The notes beneath the pieces are model-generated. The model did not search any database and was not told where the DNA came from. It worked only from the letters and a program-made list of their open reading frames with translations. A program made the translations under genes and the position numbers. Below, in pieces: positions 25,444 to 33,888 of a stretch of DNA of 64,000 bases (the stretch's first letter is position 1; every line of letters begins with the position of its first letter). This stretch comes from Desulfosarcina sp. BuS5 (GTDB lineage Bacteria; Desulfobacterota; Desulfobacteria; Desulfobacterales; BuS5): assembly GCF_028752835.1 (NCBI RefSeq), contig NZ_CP087952.1:3780501-3844500 (forward strand). The letters are read 5' to 3'.

Positions 25444-25990
25444 TTGAAGCGTGGTCCTGTAATATGATTTTTATATAATCGGCTTGATCGCCCGGAACCT
25501 GTTCTTTATCAATTTTATCAAAAGCATAAAAAAAATGCGGGACAAACCCCTCAAGTCTCTCTTCATAACAGTAGTCAAAGGCATTTGATGGATTTTCATA
25601 AAAGGATTTAATTTTTTTTTTTTCAGAACCTTCACCTGTAAACAGCATAGGTGTGACACTTAACGTTAAATAATTAACGTAATGTATTGAACTGCTCGAA
25701 ATACTTATTAATTCAGGTCCATACCCTAGTAGATCGAGGCTGGAAATAAAAACAAGCCGGTCATTGTTTCCGTAAACCGGGCCTTCCATATTTGAAAGCA
25801 GCCTGTTAAGAATATTTGTTATTTGTGCTTTTTTCAAAAAACTGTCCTGTATACCGGCAAGCCTGATTTCACTGTGAGCAGCGGTTCTATATATTCCCAT
25901 GGCAATAGCAACAACGATCACTCCTGCTGAAACAGCGATTAACAGTTCCATCAGGGTAAAGCCGTTTTCATTATTATTCATAGATAACAT
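25412..25990 (-). CDS. gspJ: Minor pseudopilin GspJ
   Basis: Pseudopilin with leader MLSMNNNENG, or MNNNENG from the in-frame ATG at 25981, then the site G|FTLMELLIAVSAGVIVVAIA with Glu at +5. The remainder is a soluble domain of about 150 residues beginning RTAAHSEIRLAGIQ. Size and place next to gspK suggest GspJ; GspI or GspH are less likely because those are found elsewhere in the cluster. It is the first gene of the minus half, starting about 145 bases from the dockerin gene on the plus strand. Confidence 0.82.
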   Translation of the reverse strand: MLSMNNNENGFTLMELLIAVSAGVIVVAIAMGIYRTAAHSEIRLAGIQDSFLKKAQITNILNRLLSNMEGPVYGNNDRLVFISSLDLLGYGPELISISSSSIHYVNYLTLSVTPMLFTGEGSEKKKIKSFYENPSNAFDYCYEERLEGFVPHFFYAFDKIDKEQVPGDQADYIKIILQDHASNEWFITRCRQ

Positions 25991-26015
25991 TAACCCTTGA
26001 TTAATAAAAAAAAAG

Positions 26016-26045
26016 ATATTAGTACAGTAATTATTTAATACTCAA
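26016..26045 (-). promoter_or_regulatory. Possible sigma-70 promoter of the gspJ-K-M-G-F operon
   Basis: On the minus strand TTGAGT (plus positions 26040-26045) and TAATAT (26016-26021) are separated by 18 bases, a fair match to -35 and -10 boxes. It would start transcription a few bases before the gspJ leader. Pattern match only. Confidence 0.4.
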
Positions 26046-26055
26046 GTATTTTTTG

Positions 26056-26071
26056 TGGCATATTTATTGCT
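26056..26071 (+). promoter_or_regulatory. Sigma-54-like promoter of the dockerin-gspHCDLIE operon
   Basis: TGGCAT, then five bases, then TTGCT: the -24 GG and -12 GC dinucleotides have the strict spacing of sigma-54 promoters (TGGCAC-N5-TTGC). The transcript would begin near 26083, about 45-55 bases before the start codon. An NtrC-type activator is encoded 10 kb away at 36252-37595. Confidence 0.7.
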
Positions 26072-26090
26072 GTATCATGGAAGAAATCCT

Positions 26091-26114
26091 TAAGTTAACA
26101 ACTAAGTTAACAAC
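26091..26114 (+). repeat. Perfect 12-bp tandem duplication in the 5' leader
   Basis: TAAGTTAACAAC occurs twice without gap, at 26091-26102 and 26103-26114. Each copy holds the palindrome GTTAAC. It lies between the predicted sigma-54 start and the ribosome site of the dockerin gene, where a regulator or a leader structure could act. Confidence 0.8.
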
Positions 26115-26135
26115 ATTGAGGAACAGGTGAATAAA

Positions 26136-27215
26136 ATGACTAAAAAAGTTTTCTGTAAAAATGAATTCGGATGGTTTTCCATTCGTCTGAATTTAATAAT
26201 ATCAGCCTGTTTTTTTTTTATATCAGCGTTTTTAAATACCGGCAGCTCTATGGCAGGATGTCCGCCGGATCAGTATCAGGAAAATTTTTATGGTATTATC
26301 GTGGGAATTGTAATGCAGCCAAATGATGAATTAAGGGCTTATATAAAACCGGAAGAGATTGAATATCCCGACGCTGCTGATGAAGAAGCTTTTGATGAAG
26401 AGGGAACAGAAAGCGAAGATTACACGGAAATCTTTTTAGGCGGAACAGATGGAAATCCCGGAAGGATGGAGGTGCTTGATGGAAATATTAATTTCTCAAT
26501 ATATTTGTGTGGTGAAATTTCTGCGATAGGAGAAGAGGTAGAATTCCGATATGCCCGTGGAAAAAAAGAGTATATTGTTAAAATAGCAGAACCTGAAGGA
26601 AGCGAATTTTTTGAAGGGCGCCAAATTGAAATTACCAATATTTCAGATATAAATAAATCAAGGCTGGTCCTGGAGGTTACCCGGAAAACAGCCGGTGGAG
26701 AAGACGATACGGAGCAGGAAGTCATTCTTCCTGTCCATGGGGATTTGAACGGGGATTATAAGGTTAATTCATCAGATGCATCAATGGTGCTTCACCATAT
26801 CCTTTTCGAAGGCGGAGATGATCCAGGGTATGATATTAACGGTGATGGAACTGTAAACAATGATGATGTAAAAGAAATATATATCATCAGCCGGGGGGGG
26901 CGGGGGAATGGAAATTCACCTTTTTCAGCAACAGCAGCCCCTTTTGCAAGGCAGCAGGATTCACCATTTAAGAAGCCTGCCAATACAGCATTCACGCAGG
27001 CCGGTAAGAGCCCCTTTGAAAAAAAATCTTCCGAAGCCCCTTTTGCTGATGCTTCCGGCTCACAGATCAAGCAGTCATCAAAGTCGCCCTTCACTGTGCC
27101 CGGGCAGAACCCTTTTTCACAATCTTCAGGAACAATTTTTACGCCTCCTCCCGAGCAGCCGTTCGCTGCATCAAAAATTAAGCATGCTGTTTCATCTCCT
27201 GATTCTCAATTTTAA
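26136..27215 (+). CDS. Secreted dockerin-type protein with proline-phenylalanine repeats
   Basis: A signal peptide (LNLIISACFFFISAF, ending near SSMAG) is followed by an acidic beta-rich domain of about 170 residues that I do not recognise. Next comes a type I dockerin pair near residues 200-255: DLNGDYKVNSSDASMVLHHI and DINGDGTVNNDDVKEIY, each a calcium loop DxNGDxxVNxxD. The last 100 residues are low complexity with about ten PF motifs (SPFSA, APFAR, SPFKK, SPFEK, APFAD, SPFTV, NPFSQ) spaced about 9-13 residues apart. It is the first gene of the plus T2SS operon, so it may be a T2SS substrate or accessory part (inference). An in-frame GTG at 26127 is the other possible start; AGGTGA favours the ATG. 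Confidence 0.82.
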   Translation: MTKKVFCKNEFGWFSIRLNLIISACFFFISAFLNTGSSMAGCPPDQYQENFYGIIVGIVMQPNDELRAYIKPEEIEYPDAADEEAFDEEGTESEDYTEIFLGGTDGNPGRMEVLDGNINFSIYLCGEISAIGEEVEFRYARGKKEYIVKIAEPEGSEFFEGRQIEITNISDINKSRLVLEVTRKTAGGEDDTEQEVILPVHGDLNGDYKVNSSDASMVLHHILFEGGDDPGYDINGDGTVNNDDVKEIYIISRGGRGNGNSPFSATAAPFARQQDSPFKKPANTAFTQAGKSPFEKKSSEAPFADASGSQIKQSSKSPFTVPGQNPFSQSSGTIFTPPPEQPFAASKIKHAVSSPDSQF

Positions 27216-27230
27216 TTAATTAGTCATTTC

Positions 27231-27308
27231 GGCATCTTTTTACATTTACTTTGCACAAAAAAATGGATTTAACCGCGGAGAGCACAGAGATCGCTGAAAT
27301 ATTTACGC
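27231..27308. repeat. Partial copy of the 12147-12341 repeat, running into gspH
   Basis: GGCATC, then TTTACTTTG, ATGGATTT, ACCGCGGAGA and CAGAGATCGCTGA follow in the same order as in 12147-12224, with a 14-base deletion near the left end. It covers the ATG of gspH and its first 14 or so codons. Confidence 0.75.
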
Positions 27309-27700
27309 TCCCACGTTCCAGCGCGGGAACCGGAGGTTTCACTCTTTTAGAGCTGTTGATAATAATATTTTTAATAGGTATTATTTCAGCAGTGGCTTTG
27401 CCGCGCATGATAATGCCCAGGCAGGAACAACTACCGGTAATATTAAAAAGCTGCTTTGAACATGCATTTACCAGGGCGCTTATATCGGGTAAAGAGGTTA
27501 AACTCAGTTTTGAGCATGATAAAATTAAAGTTCTGGACATGACATATGATTATCCGGAAGGTATAATACTTAAAAAGGAGAAAGAAGTTTTGTTTTATCC
27601 GGAAGGCTTTTCAACGCCGCAAGAAATTATATTTTATAAAGGCGCTGAAAAACTGGAAGTGCAAGTAGGTTTGTTCGGCATAACAGAGCAAGACTCGTAA
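27263..27700 (+). CDS. gspH: Minor pseudopilin GspH-like, with leader made of repeat DNA
   Basis: After the leader, the pseudopilin site reads TGG|FTLLELLIIIFLIGIISAVALP with Glu at +5, followed by a 100-residue domain (FEHAFTRALISGKEVKLSFE) similar to GspH. The leader, MDLTAESTEIAEIFTLPRSS in its first 20 residues, is unusually long and acidic for a prepilin, where short positive leaders are the rule. Its DNA is a copy of a dispersed repeat (27231-27308) followed by CGCTCCCACGTTCCAGCG, which resembles another palindromic repeat family. No other start codon lies between this ATG and the cleavage site, except a TTG at 27251 still further upstream. Second gene of the plus operon. Confidence 0.8.
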   Translation: MDLTAESTEIAEIFTLPRSSAGTGGFTLLELLIIIFLIGIISAVALPRMIMPRQEQLPVILKSCFEHAFTRALISGKEVKLSFEHDKIKVLDMTYDYPEGIILKKEKEVLFYPEGFSTPQEIIFYKGAEKLEVQVGLFGITEQDS

Positions 27701-27712
27701 GAAAGGAGAATT

Positions 27713-28570
27713 ATGAAATTTAAACAAATATATCACAATTTAATATATCCGTTTAATATTGTTTTGTTTGCCGCCGCAATTATTTTTTTTGCCATGGGTG
27801 TCAATAACCTGACCGGCAGCGTTGAAATACCGGATAAACTATTCCCGGGAAATGGCAGTGATTCCGGTATCAAATTGATTTCACCTGTGGAAAAAGATGT
27901 AACCCTCGGAGAAAAGATAAGCATAAAAGCCGATCTCAATCCATTTGCATCCGACCATCAGGACTGGATCGCAGCCAGAGAGACGGTGAAGGAAAAAGAT
28001 GCCGACCTTAATCTTGAGGTCAGAGGTGTTGTTAATATAAGGTCAAGGATTAAGGCTCTTGTTAAAGATCTTGATGGAAAAAATAACAGCACTTTCTGGC
28101 TTGCCAGGGGCGACACTTATAAAGGATATAATGTCGCCTACGTAAGCTCACGGCATATAGTTTTTACAGGAAACGGGAAAAATCTCCTTTTTACGCTTAA
28201 AACCGGTCGTGGCAAACTATACAGTGGTAAACCGGAAATCTTTGTAGCTCCGGACATAGATCTCTATCTTGACAATCTGGAAGCAGAAGAAGAGGCAAGC
28301 GTACAAAAAACCGCCGCGGATGGTAAAAAAGCAACAAAAAAGGCTGGAATTGCAGCAGAAAAAACTACAACTTCAACAGCAGCCACTAGCCGCCAAAGCA
28401 GTTCATCATCCGGCCTGTCTGCTGGATCCGTTTCAGGAGTCGCCGGGTCCACATCCCCCTCCGGTTCAACATCTTCAAGCGGAAACGGCGCCCAATCAGA
28501 GTCGTCAAGGGAAGAGGAAATGGCTTTTATCAAAGAGCTGATGAAAATATTTCAAAAAGGGGAGAAATAA
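27713..28570 (+). CDS. gspC: GspC-like T2SS inner-membrane coupling protein
   Basis: One membrane helix at about residues 14-32 (NIVLFAAAIIFFAMGV) is followed by a periplasmic part. Residues about 98-165 (LEVRGVVNIRSRIKALV, FWLARGDTYKGYNVAYV, HIVFTGNGKNLLFTL) have the beta pattern of the GspC homology region / PilP domain that binds the secretin. The last 100 residues are low complexity, rich in Ala, Lys, Thr, Ser and Gly, and end in a helix. The usual C-terminal PDZ of GspC is missing. AGGAG before the ATG is good. It sits between gspH and gspD, as GspC should. Assignment is by fold pattern and place. Confidence 0.75.
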   Translation: MKFKQIYHNLIYPFNIVLFAAAIIFFAMGVNNLTGSVEIPDKLFPGNGSDSGIKLISPVEKDVTLGEKISIKADLNPFASDHQDWIAARETVKEKDADLNLEVRGVVNIRSRIKALVKDLDGKNNSTFWLARGDTYKGYNVAYVSSRHIVFTGNGKNLLFTLKTGRGKLYSGKPEIFVAPDIDLYLDNLEAEEEASVQKTAADGKKATKKAGIAAEKTTTSTAATSRQSSSSSGLSAGSVSGVAGSTSPSGSTSSSGNGAQSESSREEEMAFIKELMKIFQKGEK

Positions 28571-30631
28571 GTGGCACCGTTAAAACGGACGGGACGGCCG
28601 GGTTTTTATTGTTTCAGTATTATATTATTATTTGTTTTTGTATCTATTTTTGCCGGGTGCGCCTTGCAGTATGATCTGGATCATAAGAATAAAAGTGAAG
28701 CGCAAATTAAAAAAGTAAAAGATATCTATAAAACCGGAAAAAAATACCAAGTCAAGATTTCCAAAATTGATCCTGACAAGGCCGAAAAGCCGGCTGAATC
28801 AGGCGTTTCAAGAGAGATAAAATCTCCGGAGACAGATAAAGCTCGAAGAGTAATGGATATTCTTCCTCCTGTCGGCGGTCAAACTTCCGAATTAGACGCC
28901 GCTGATGAGAAAGGTAATAAGGATAAAGACAAAAAGGATAGCATTCCATTTTCGATCCAGCTTGAAGATGCTGATATAAGAGATTTCCTGGATATAATAA
29001 TTGGTGATTTTATAGGAGGATCATATATTCTTGAAGCAAAGCCGGCACAAAAAATAAGCATTAACATGCATGGAAATTTTACTAATAAAAATATGCTGGC
29101 CACCCTGAAAATTATACTTGATTCCATGAGCCTGACTCTTGCCAGGCACCATGGTGTCTATCATGTTTTGCCGAATAAAAAAGGGATTGCCATTGCGGAA
29201 AATATTCAGGTACTGATAGTCTCGCCAAAATATATCAAGGTTGTCAACCTTATTACAATTTTAAAGGATTTGAAGTCTTCCGGCGGGAAAATTGCCACTA
29301 TCCAGGGAAGCAATATACTTTTCATGCTTGATTATCCGGAAAACCTGGAACGAGCCCGGGCTTTGATCAATCTGTTTGATGCCCCGTTTTTCAAGGACAG
29401 GTATGTCCGTGTATATTCTCTAAAAACCGCTTTGGCGCAGGATGTTTCCGAAGAACTTAATTCGCTGGTCAAGGAATATAATGTTTTTTCAAACAAAGAA
29501 CCGGTCAATATAAGAATTATTCCGATTAAAAGGCTGAAAAAAATCGTTATACTGGCGACATCACTGGAATCTTTGGAATATCTGGATAGCTGGATCGGCA
29601 TACTGGATCAGGAGCGTGATGATGATGAAAAAATTTCCCTGTTTACCTACCGTCCAAAATACAGCAAAGTAAAGGATTTGGTGAATCTTCTTAATAAAAT
29701 ATTCCCGAAACTCAAAAACAACGAAGACGGCCTTGAAGCATTTGCTGATAATATCAGCAATATGCTTATCCTGAGGGCACAAAAAAAGATTTGGCTGGAA
29801 GCCAGAGAGATCATCGTTGATGTGGACAAACAGCCTGGCCAGGTTTATATTCAGGCGGTGCTTGCGGAGATCAAGCTTGATCAAAATATGCAGATGGGTT
29901 TTCAATGGTGGCTGCAGCATGAGTTTTTCGGCTATGATGATCTGGTTATCGGGAGCACGATGGGTGATCTGACCAATGAAGCTTTGAAAATTACTGTCTC
30001 TTCCGGGGAATTTTTCGGGTTATTGGCCGAGAGGGTCAATGATGGCGAGGCCAGTATTATTGCTACACCCCATATACTGGTTAAGCACGAGGAAGAAGCA
30101 TCTATAGAAATTAAACGCGAAGTCCCGGTTGTCAAGGATTTTTTAAAAACAGACCAGCAGGTCGATGGCACCACTTCAGACAAGCCCTCCATAGAGTACA
30201 AGGATGCCGGTATTATTCTTAAAGTCAAAACAAGGATTATCAACCGGTCGGATGTGGAAATTAATATCGAGCAGGAGGTGTCTGAACCAAGAACAACAAC
30301 AGTTGCCGGTATTGATACATATGAATTTAATACCAGAAAGATTATGTCTGACCTTATCCTTAAAGATCAGCAAACGATTCTGATAGGCGGACTTATTTCG
30401 GAGCTGCATGAAAATTCCGATACGCGGATTCCCATTCTAAGCGATATCCCGCTGCTGAAATATATGTTTACCAGTAAAAGTAAAAAAACCCAAAGGAGTG
30501 AACTGGTCCTTTTTTTGACTCCGGTTATTGTTAGTAACAGCAATGAATTACAGGCTTTCACAAACAACCTGACGGCTATATTGCAAAATAATATACAGGA
30601 TGAAATAGGAGATGTTGAAAAGGCTGATTAA
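28571..30631 (+). CDS. gspD: Type II secretion outer-membrane secretin GspD
   Basis: Forms the outer-membrane channel. A lipoprotein signal peptide ends at FAGC (Cys30), so this secretin is probably self-anchored and needs no separate pilotin (inference). N0-N3 domains are seen: FSIQLEDADIRDFLDIII near residue 125, then repeated RYVRVYSLKTALAQDV and SLFTYRPKYSKVKDL. The secretin core has VYIQAVLAEIKLDQNMQMG, VPVVKDF and the end motif LIGGLISELHENSDTRIPIL followed by LLKYMFTSKSKKTQRSELVL. Length of 686 residues is normal. The start is GTG with GGGGAG six bases before. Confidence 0.94.
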   Translation: MAPLKRTGRPGFYCFSIILLFVFVSIFAGCALQYDLDHKNKSEAQIKKVKDIYKTGKKYQVKISKIDPDKAEKPAESGVSREIKSPETDKARRVMDILPPVGGQTSELDAADEKGNKDKDKKDSIPFSIQLEDADIRDFLDIIIGDFIGGSYILEAKPAQKISINMHGNFTNKNMLATLKIILDSMSLTLARHHGVYHVLPNKKGIAIAENIQVLIVSPKYIKVVNLITILKDLKSSGGKIATIQGSNILFMLDYPENLERARALINLFDAPFFKDRYVRVYSLKTALAQDVSEELNSLVKEYNVFSNKEPVNIRIIPIKRLKKIVILATSLESLEYLDSWIGILDQERDDDEKISLFTYRPKYSKVKDLVNLLNKIFPKLKNNEDGLEAFADNISNMLILRAQKKIWLEAREIIVDVDKQPGQVYIQAVLAEIKLDQNMQMGFQWWLQHEFFGYDDLVIGSTMGDLTNEALKITVSSGEFFGLLAERVNDGEASIIATPHILVKHEEEASIEIKREVPVVKDFLKTDQQVDGTTSDKPSIEYKDAGIILKVKTRIINRSDVEINIEQEVSEPRTTTVAGIDTYEFNTRKIMSDLILKDQQTILIGGLISELHENSDTRIPILSDIPLLKYMFTSKSKKTQRSELVLFLTPVIVSNSNELQAFTNNLTAILQNNIQDEIGDVEKAD

Positions 30632-31754
30632 TCGGAAAAAAAATAATGCTGCCCCTCCCCGCTTCAGGCTGCTGAATCTGTTCGGGCCTTCCGCCACGGG
30701 TTGCGCATACCATCATGATAATCCGGTACAGGTTGAAGGTTCTTTGGACCGGAAAAAATTTTCATGGAAACTTTCAGGTGAAGGCTCGGGGCCTGCGGTG
30801 TTAGCTGTTTCCATGGAGAATTTTATATTCCGGATGGTTGATATATCCCCGGACAATCCTAAAGTCATTGCCGGCCAGATAAACAGGTTCCTCCCTTTTG
30901 CAGCCCCGGATTTAACCTGGCTTATTATACCCGTTGCCGGAAAATCATTTATTATTGCGCTGACCAGAGCAAGGTGGCGTGAAATAATATCCGGATTTGT
31001 TAAGGGCCGCAAAAAACCTCCGTTTGTAATTCCTTCGATTGTGGCAGCCGCAATTTATCATTTGTGGATGCATAACGGAAATGGCGATCTTGCGGTTCCG
31101 GTCGATTCAGGCTATCTTTTGATGTGCATGCGCAATGGATGCGCCGAAAAAATAGAACAATATGCAACCATCCCCGACAGGGAGGTTGTAATCTATGATA
31201 ACCCGGAATTAATTGCATGCGGCGCGGCTATTTATGCCTTGATACCCCATAATTTTAAAACCGATCTTGGCGGGCGCAGGCCTTTTGCCCGTTTTGCAAT
31301 TCGTCCGCTTTTATACGCCGCCTGCTGTGCTTTCATGACCTTTTTTTTTATATACTCATTATATTCAAAAGATCTGCTTACGCTGGAAAAATTAAATAAT
31401 TCCATCAGCGATATAAGGCAAAAAACCGGGAGTATTGAAGCTGTTATAAATCGTAATAAAAATATTGAAACCACGGCTGATTTTCTTCATAAATTTAACG
31501 ACGAATATATATCACCTTATCTTGTAATGGGAGATGTCGCTGTAAATCTTCCTGAAAAAACATTTCTTACGGATTTTTTTATAGATGCCGGAAAAGGATA
31601 TATCACAGGCGTCTCCAGGGATGTTACCACTCTGCTTGAGCTGCTTTCCGGACGCGCCTATGTATCCCGGGCGGAATTTACAACCCCTGTGGTTCGTGAC
31701 GCAAAAGGCAACGAAAGGTTTCAAATCGGCTTTGAAATAGAAAAGGATGAATAA
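30612..31754 (+). CDS. gspL: GspL-like T2SS protein
   Basis: A 380-residue bitopic protein. The N-terminal 225 residues look like the cytoplasmic actin-like domain of GspL/PilM (AVSMENFIFRMVDI, PVDSGYLLMCMRNGCAEKI). One membrane helix follows (RPLLYAACCAFMTFFFIYSL, near 236-256), then a coiled coil and a small periplasmic domain like PilN/GspL. Sequence similarity is low, so the call rests on layout and on its place between gspD and gspI. It starts 20 bases inside the end of gspD; a TTG three bases later would suit the ribosome site better. Confidence 0.72.
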   Translation: MLKRLINRKKNNAAPPRFRLLNLFGPSATGCAYHHDNPVQVEGSLDRKKFSWKLSGEGSGPAVLAVSMENFIFRMVDISPDNPKVIAGQINRFLPFAAPDLTWLIIPVAGKSFIIALTRARWREIISGFVKGRKKPPFVIPSIVAAAIYHLWMHNGNGDLAVPVDSGYLLMCMRNGCAEKIEQYATIPDREVVIYDNPELIACGAAIYALIPHNFKTDLGGRRPFARFAIRPLLYAACCAFMTFFFIYSLYSKDLLTLEKLNNSISDIRQKTGSIEAVINRNKNIETTADFLHKFNDEYISPYLVMGDVAVNLPEKTFLTDFFIDAGKGYITGVSRDVTTLLELLSGRAYVSRAEFTTPVVRDAKGNERFQIGFEIEKDE

Positions 31755-32160
31755 ATCAGGTTTTTCTCTGCTTGAGGTTCTTATAGCAGTAACTCTTACA
31801 GCGCTGCTGGCGTCAAGTGCGCTTGGTCTTATCGGATATCACACAGCAATTGCAGCTAAAGTTGAAAAAAGATTTTTGCTCTTTAACAGGGCCGCCGCAT
31901 TGCTGTCGGATATACCTTTTATAATAAAAGAGACAGACGAAGATTTCCCTTTTCTGGAAAAAAATGAAAAAAAAAGAGATTATGAAGGGGAATATAAAAG
32001 TTTTCAATGGAAAGCGCGTCTAACCAAAATGTATACCTCGGGTATTCCGGAATATTTCAAACTTGCCCTCAAAGTAAGCAGCGATGATCAGGAGGCGGAA
32101 CTGTTCAAGTACTTGTTAAACAAAAAAGAGAGTAAAGAAAAAAATCAGGACGATAATTAA
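31747..32160 (+). CDS. gspI: Minor pseudopilin GspI-like
   Basis: The leader MNKSG is followed by FSLLEVLIAVTLTALLASSA with Glu at +5 and then a domain of about 100 residues rich in Lys and Glu. The length of 137 residues and the S-L-L-E-V-L-I-A start are typical of GspI. It overlaps gspL by 8 bases. With GspG, H, J and K in the same cluster it completes the pseudopilin set. Confidence 0.82.
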   Translation: MNKSGFSLLEVLIAVTLTALLASSALGLIGYHTAIAAKVEKRFLLFNRAAALLSDIPFIIKETDEDFPFLEKNEKKRDYEGEYKSFQWKARLTKMYTSGIPEYFKLALKVSSDDQEAELFKYLLNKKESKEKNQDDN

Positions 32161-32162
32161 TA

Positions 32163-33782
32163 ATGGATGAATATGAGATAATAAACAAATTTACAGATAA
32201 TGGTTTGCTAAGCGAATCGAACCGTTTGACTCTTTTCCAGATGCAGAAGAAAAGCGGAAGAAGGATGCTTCATCTCGCAACCGAAGCCGGTATGTTTTCG
32301 GAGGAAGAGATTGTGGATCATCTTGCCGCCCTGTATGGATTTGAAAAAACCGAACTTGACGGCTATGAACTGGATCAGGAAGGATGGGATAAATATATCG
32401 ATTTTTTTATGGCCAATCATCTCGTTCCTTTAAAAAAAAATGACGATACTCTTTCACTGGCTCTGTTCGACCCTTCTGATTCGATGCTCATCCGTTCGAT
32501 TGAACAAAGTTTCGGCATAAAAACGATTATCAGCCTGTTGCCACAAAAAGAGATCGTTCGTTTCTGGGATGACCTTCTGAAAAATGAAGAAAACGTGGAA
32601 GAAGATGATATAGAGCATATTATTGATATTGCTTCCGAAGCTCCGGTTGTCAGGGTGGTAAGTGATATATTGAGCCGCGCAGTTGAACTATGCGCCAGCG
32701 ACATACACCTTGAGGCCAGGGATAATGATCTTAAACTTAGATACAGGATAGATGGAATTCTGCACAATTTTGCACCACCCCCTTCGGGAATGGGACCGGC
32801 AATTATAAGCCGCATTAAAATTTTGGCAAACCTCGATATTGCGGAGCGAAGGAAACCCCAGGACGGCGCTATAAAATTAACCACCTCCGCCAAAGATGTG
32901 GACGTAAGAGTCTCCTGCATACCTACCGTGCATGGTGAGAGCGTGGTGCTGCGTATACTCGACAAAGAGAGTACGGTTTTAAATCTGGAAGCGCTTGGCC
33001 TGGATGGAGAAAACAGCAGGCTTTTAATCTCCATGCTGGAAAAGAGTTACGGCATGGTTGTTGTGGCAGGTCCCACCGGCGCCGGCAAAACAACGACTCT
33101 CTATGCCGCTCTGGAACATATCCGCTCGGAAACGGGAAAAATTGTTACGATTGAAGACCCTGTCGAGTTTAAAATAAAGGATGTAACCCAGATTCAGGTT
33201 AATCCCAAGGCAGGCCTCACTTTTGCAAACGGACTCAAATCAATCTTGCGTCATGATCCCGATATTATGCTTGTAGGAGAGATAAGAGATTCGGAAACTG
33301 CATCCATAAGCATCCAGGCTGCCTTGACAGGACACCTTGTCTTGACGACTTTGCATGCCAACCGGGCCTCCCAGGTATTCAGCCGGCTGATTGATATGGG
33401 CATAGAGGCATTTCTCGCCTCTGCTTCAATTCTGGGTTCGATGTCGCAAAGGCTGGTTCGCAAGATCTGTCCGGCCTGCAAAGAGATTATTAAATCGGAT
33501 TCAAGTTTTCTAAAGATGTTTAATGTAAATGCCGATACGGATTTTTACAGCGGCGCAGGCTGCAAATTGTGTAATTACACCGGATATAAGGGCCGGATCG
33601 GAATTTATGAAATTATGCAGATAAATGATGAAATTCAGCATCTCATCCTTACAAAAGCTCCGGTCGTACAACTGGAGAATGCCGCCGCGCAAGCAGGCTT
33701 CAAAACTATGACCGAGGACGGCATTGCCAAGGCAAAAGCCGGACTAACAACAATTGAAGAAATTATACGCGTTGCAGGATAA
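32163..33782 (+). CDS. gspE: Type II secretion ATPase GspE
   Basis: Cytoplasmic hexameric ATPase that drives pseudopilus assembly. N-terminal GspE domains (about 1-150) precede the core: the Asp box LEARDNDLKLRYRIDGILH, Walker A GPTGAGKTTT (near residue 302), TIEDPVEF, Walker B DIMLVGEIRDSETA and the His box LTGHLVLTTLHAN. A tetracysteine zinc motif follows as CPACKEII and CKLCNYTGYKGR, a mark of GspE/PilB ATPases. Length of 539 residues is normal. It closes the plus operon. GspO (prepilin peptidase) is not in the window and must be elsewhere. Confidence 0.96.
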   Translation: MDEYEIINKFTDNGLLSESNRLTLFQMQKKSGRRMLHLATEAGMFSEEEIVDHLAALYGFEKTELDGYELDQEGWDKYIDFFMANHLVPLKKNDDTLSLALFDPSDSMLIRSIEQSFGIKTIISLLPQKEIVRFWDDLLKNEENVEEDDIEHIIDIASEAPVVRVVSDILSRAVELCASDIHLEARDNDLKLRYRIDGILHNFAPPPSGMGPAIISRIKILANLDIAERRKPQDGAIKLTTSAKDVDVRVSCIPTVHGESVVLRILDKESTVLNLEALGLDGENSRLLISMLEKSYGMVVVAGPTGAGKTTTLYAALEHIRSETGKIVTIEDPVEFKIKDVTQIQVNPKAGLTFANGLKSILRHDPDIMLVGEIRDSETASISIQAALTGHLVLTTLHANRASQVFSRLIDMGIEAFLASASILGSMSQRLVRKICPACKEIIKSDSSFLKMFNVNADTDFYSGAGCKLCNYTGYKGRIGIYEIMQINDEIQHLILTKAPVVQLENAAAQAGFKTMTEDGIAKAKAGLTTIEEIIRVAG

Positions 33783-33888
33783 CTTGTCCGGGCATACTTT
33801 TTATATTTGTTCAAAAGTACTGCATCTTTTATAAATTTGATAAACCTGTCTGTGTGCATCTGTATTCCATTGTTGTTTCAAAAGCATT

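Noticed and set aside
26136-27215. Cellulosome component.
   Set aside because: Only a dockerin is seen, with no cohesin scaffold or glycoside hydrolase in the window.
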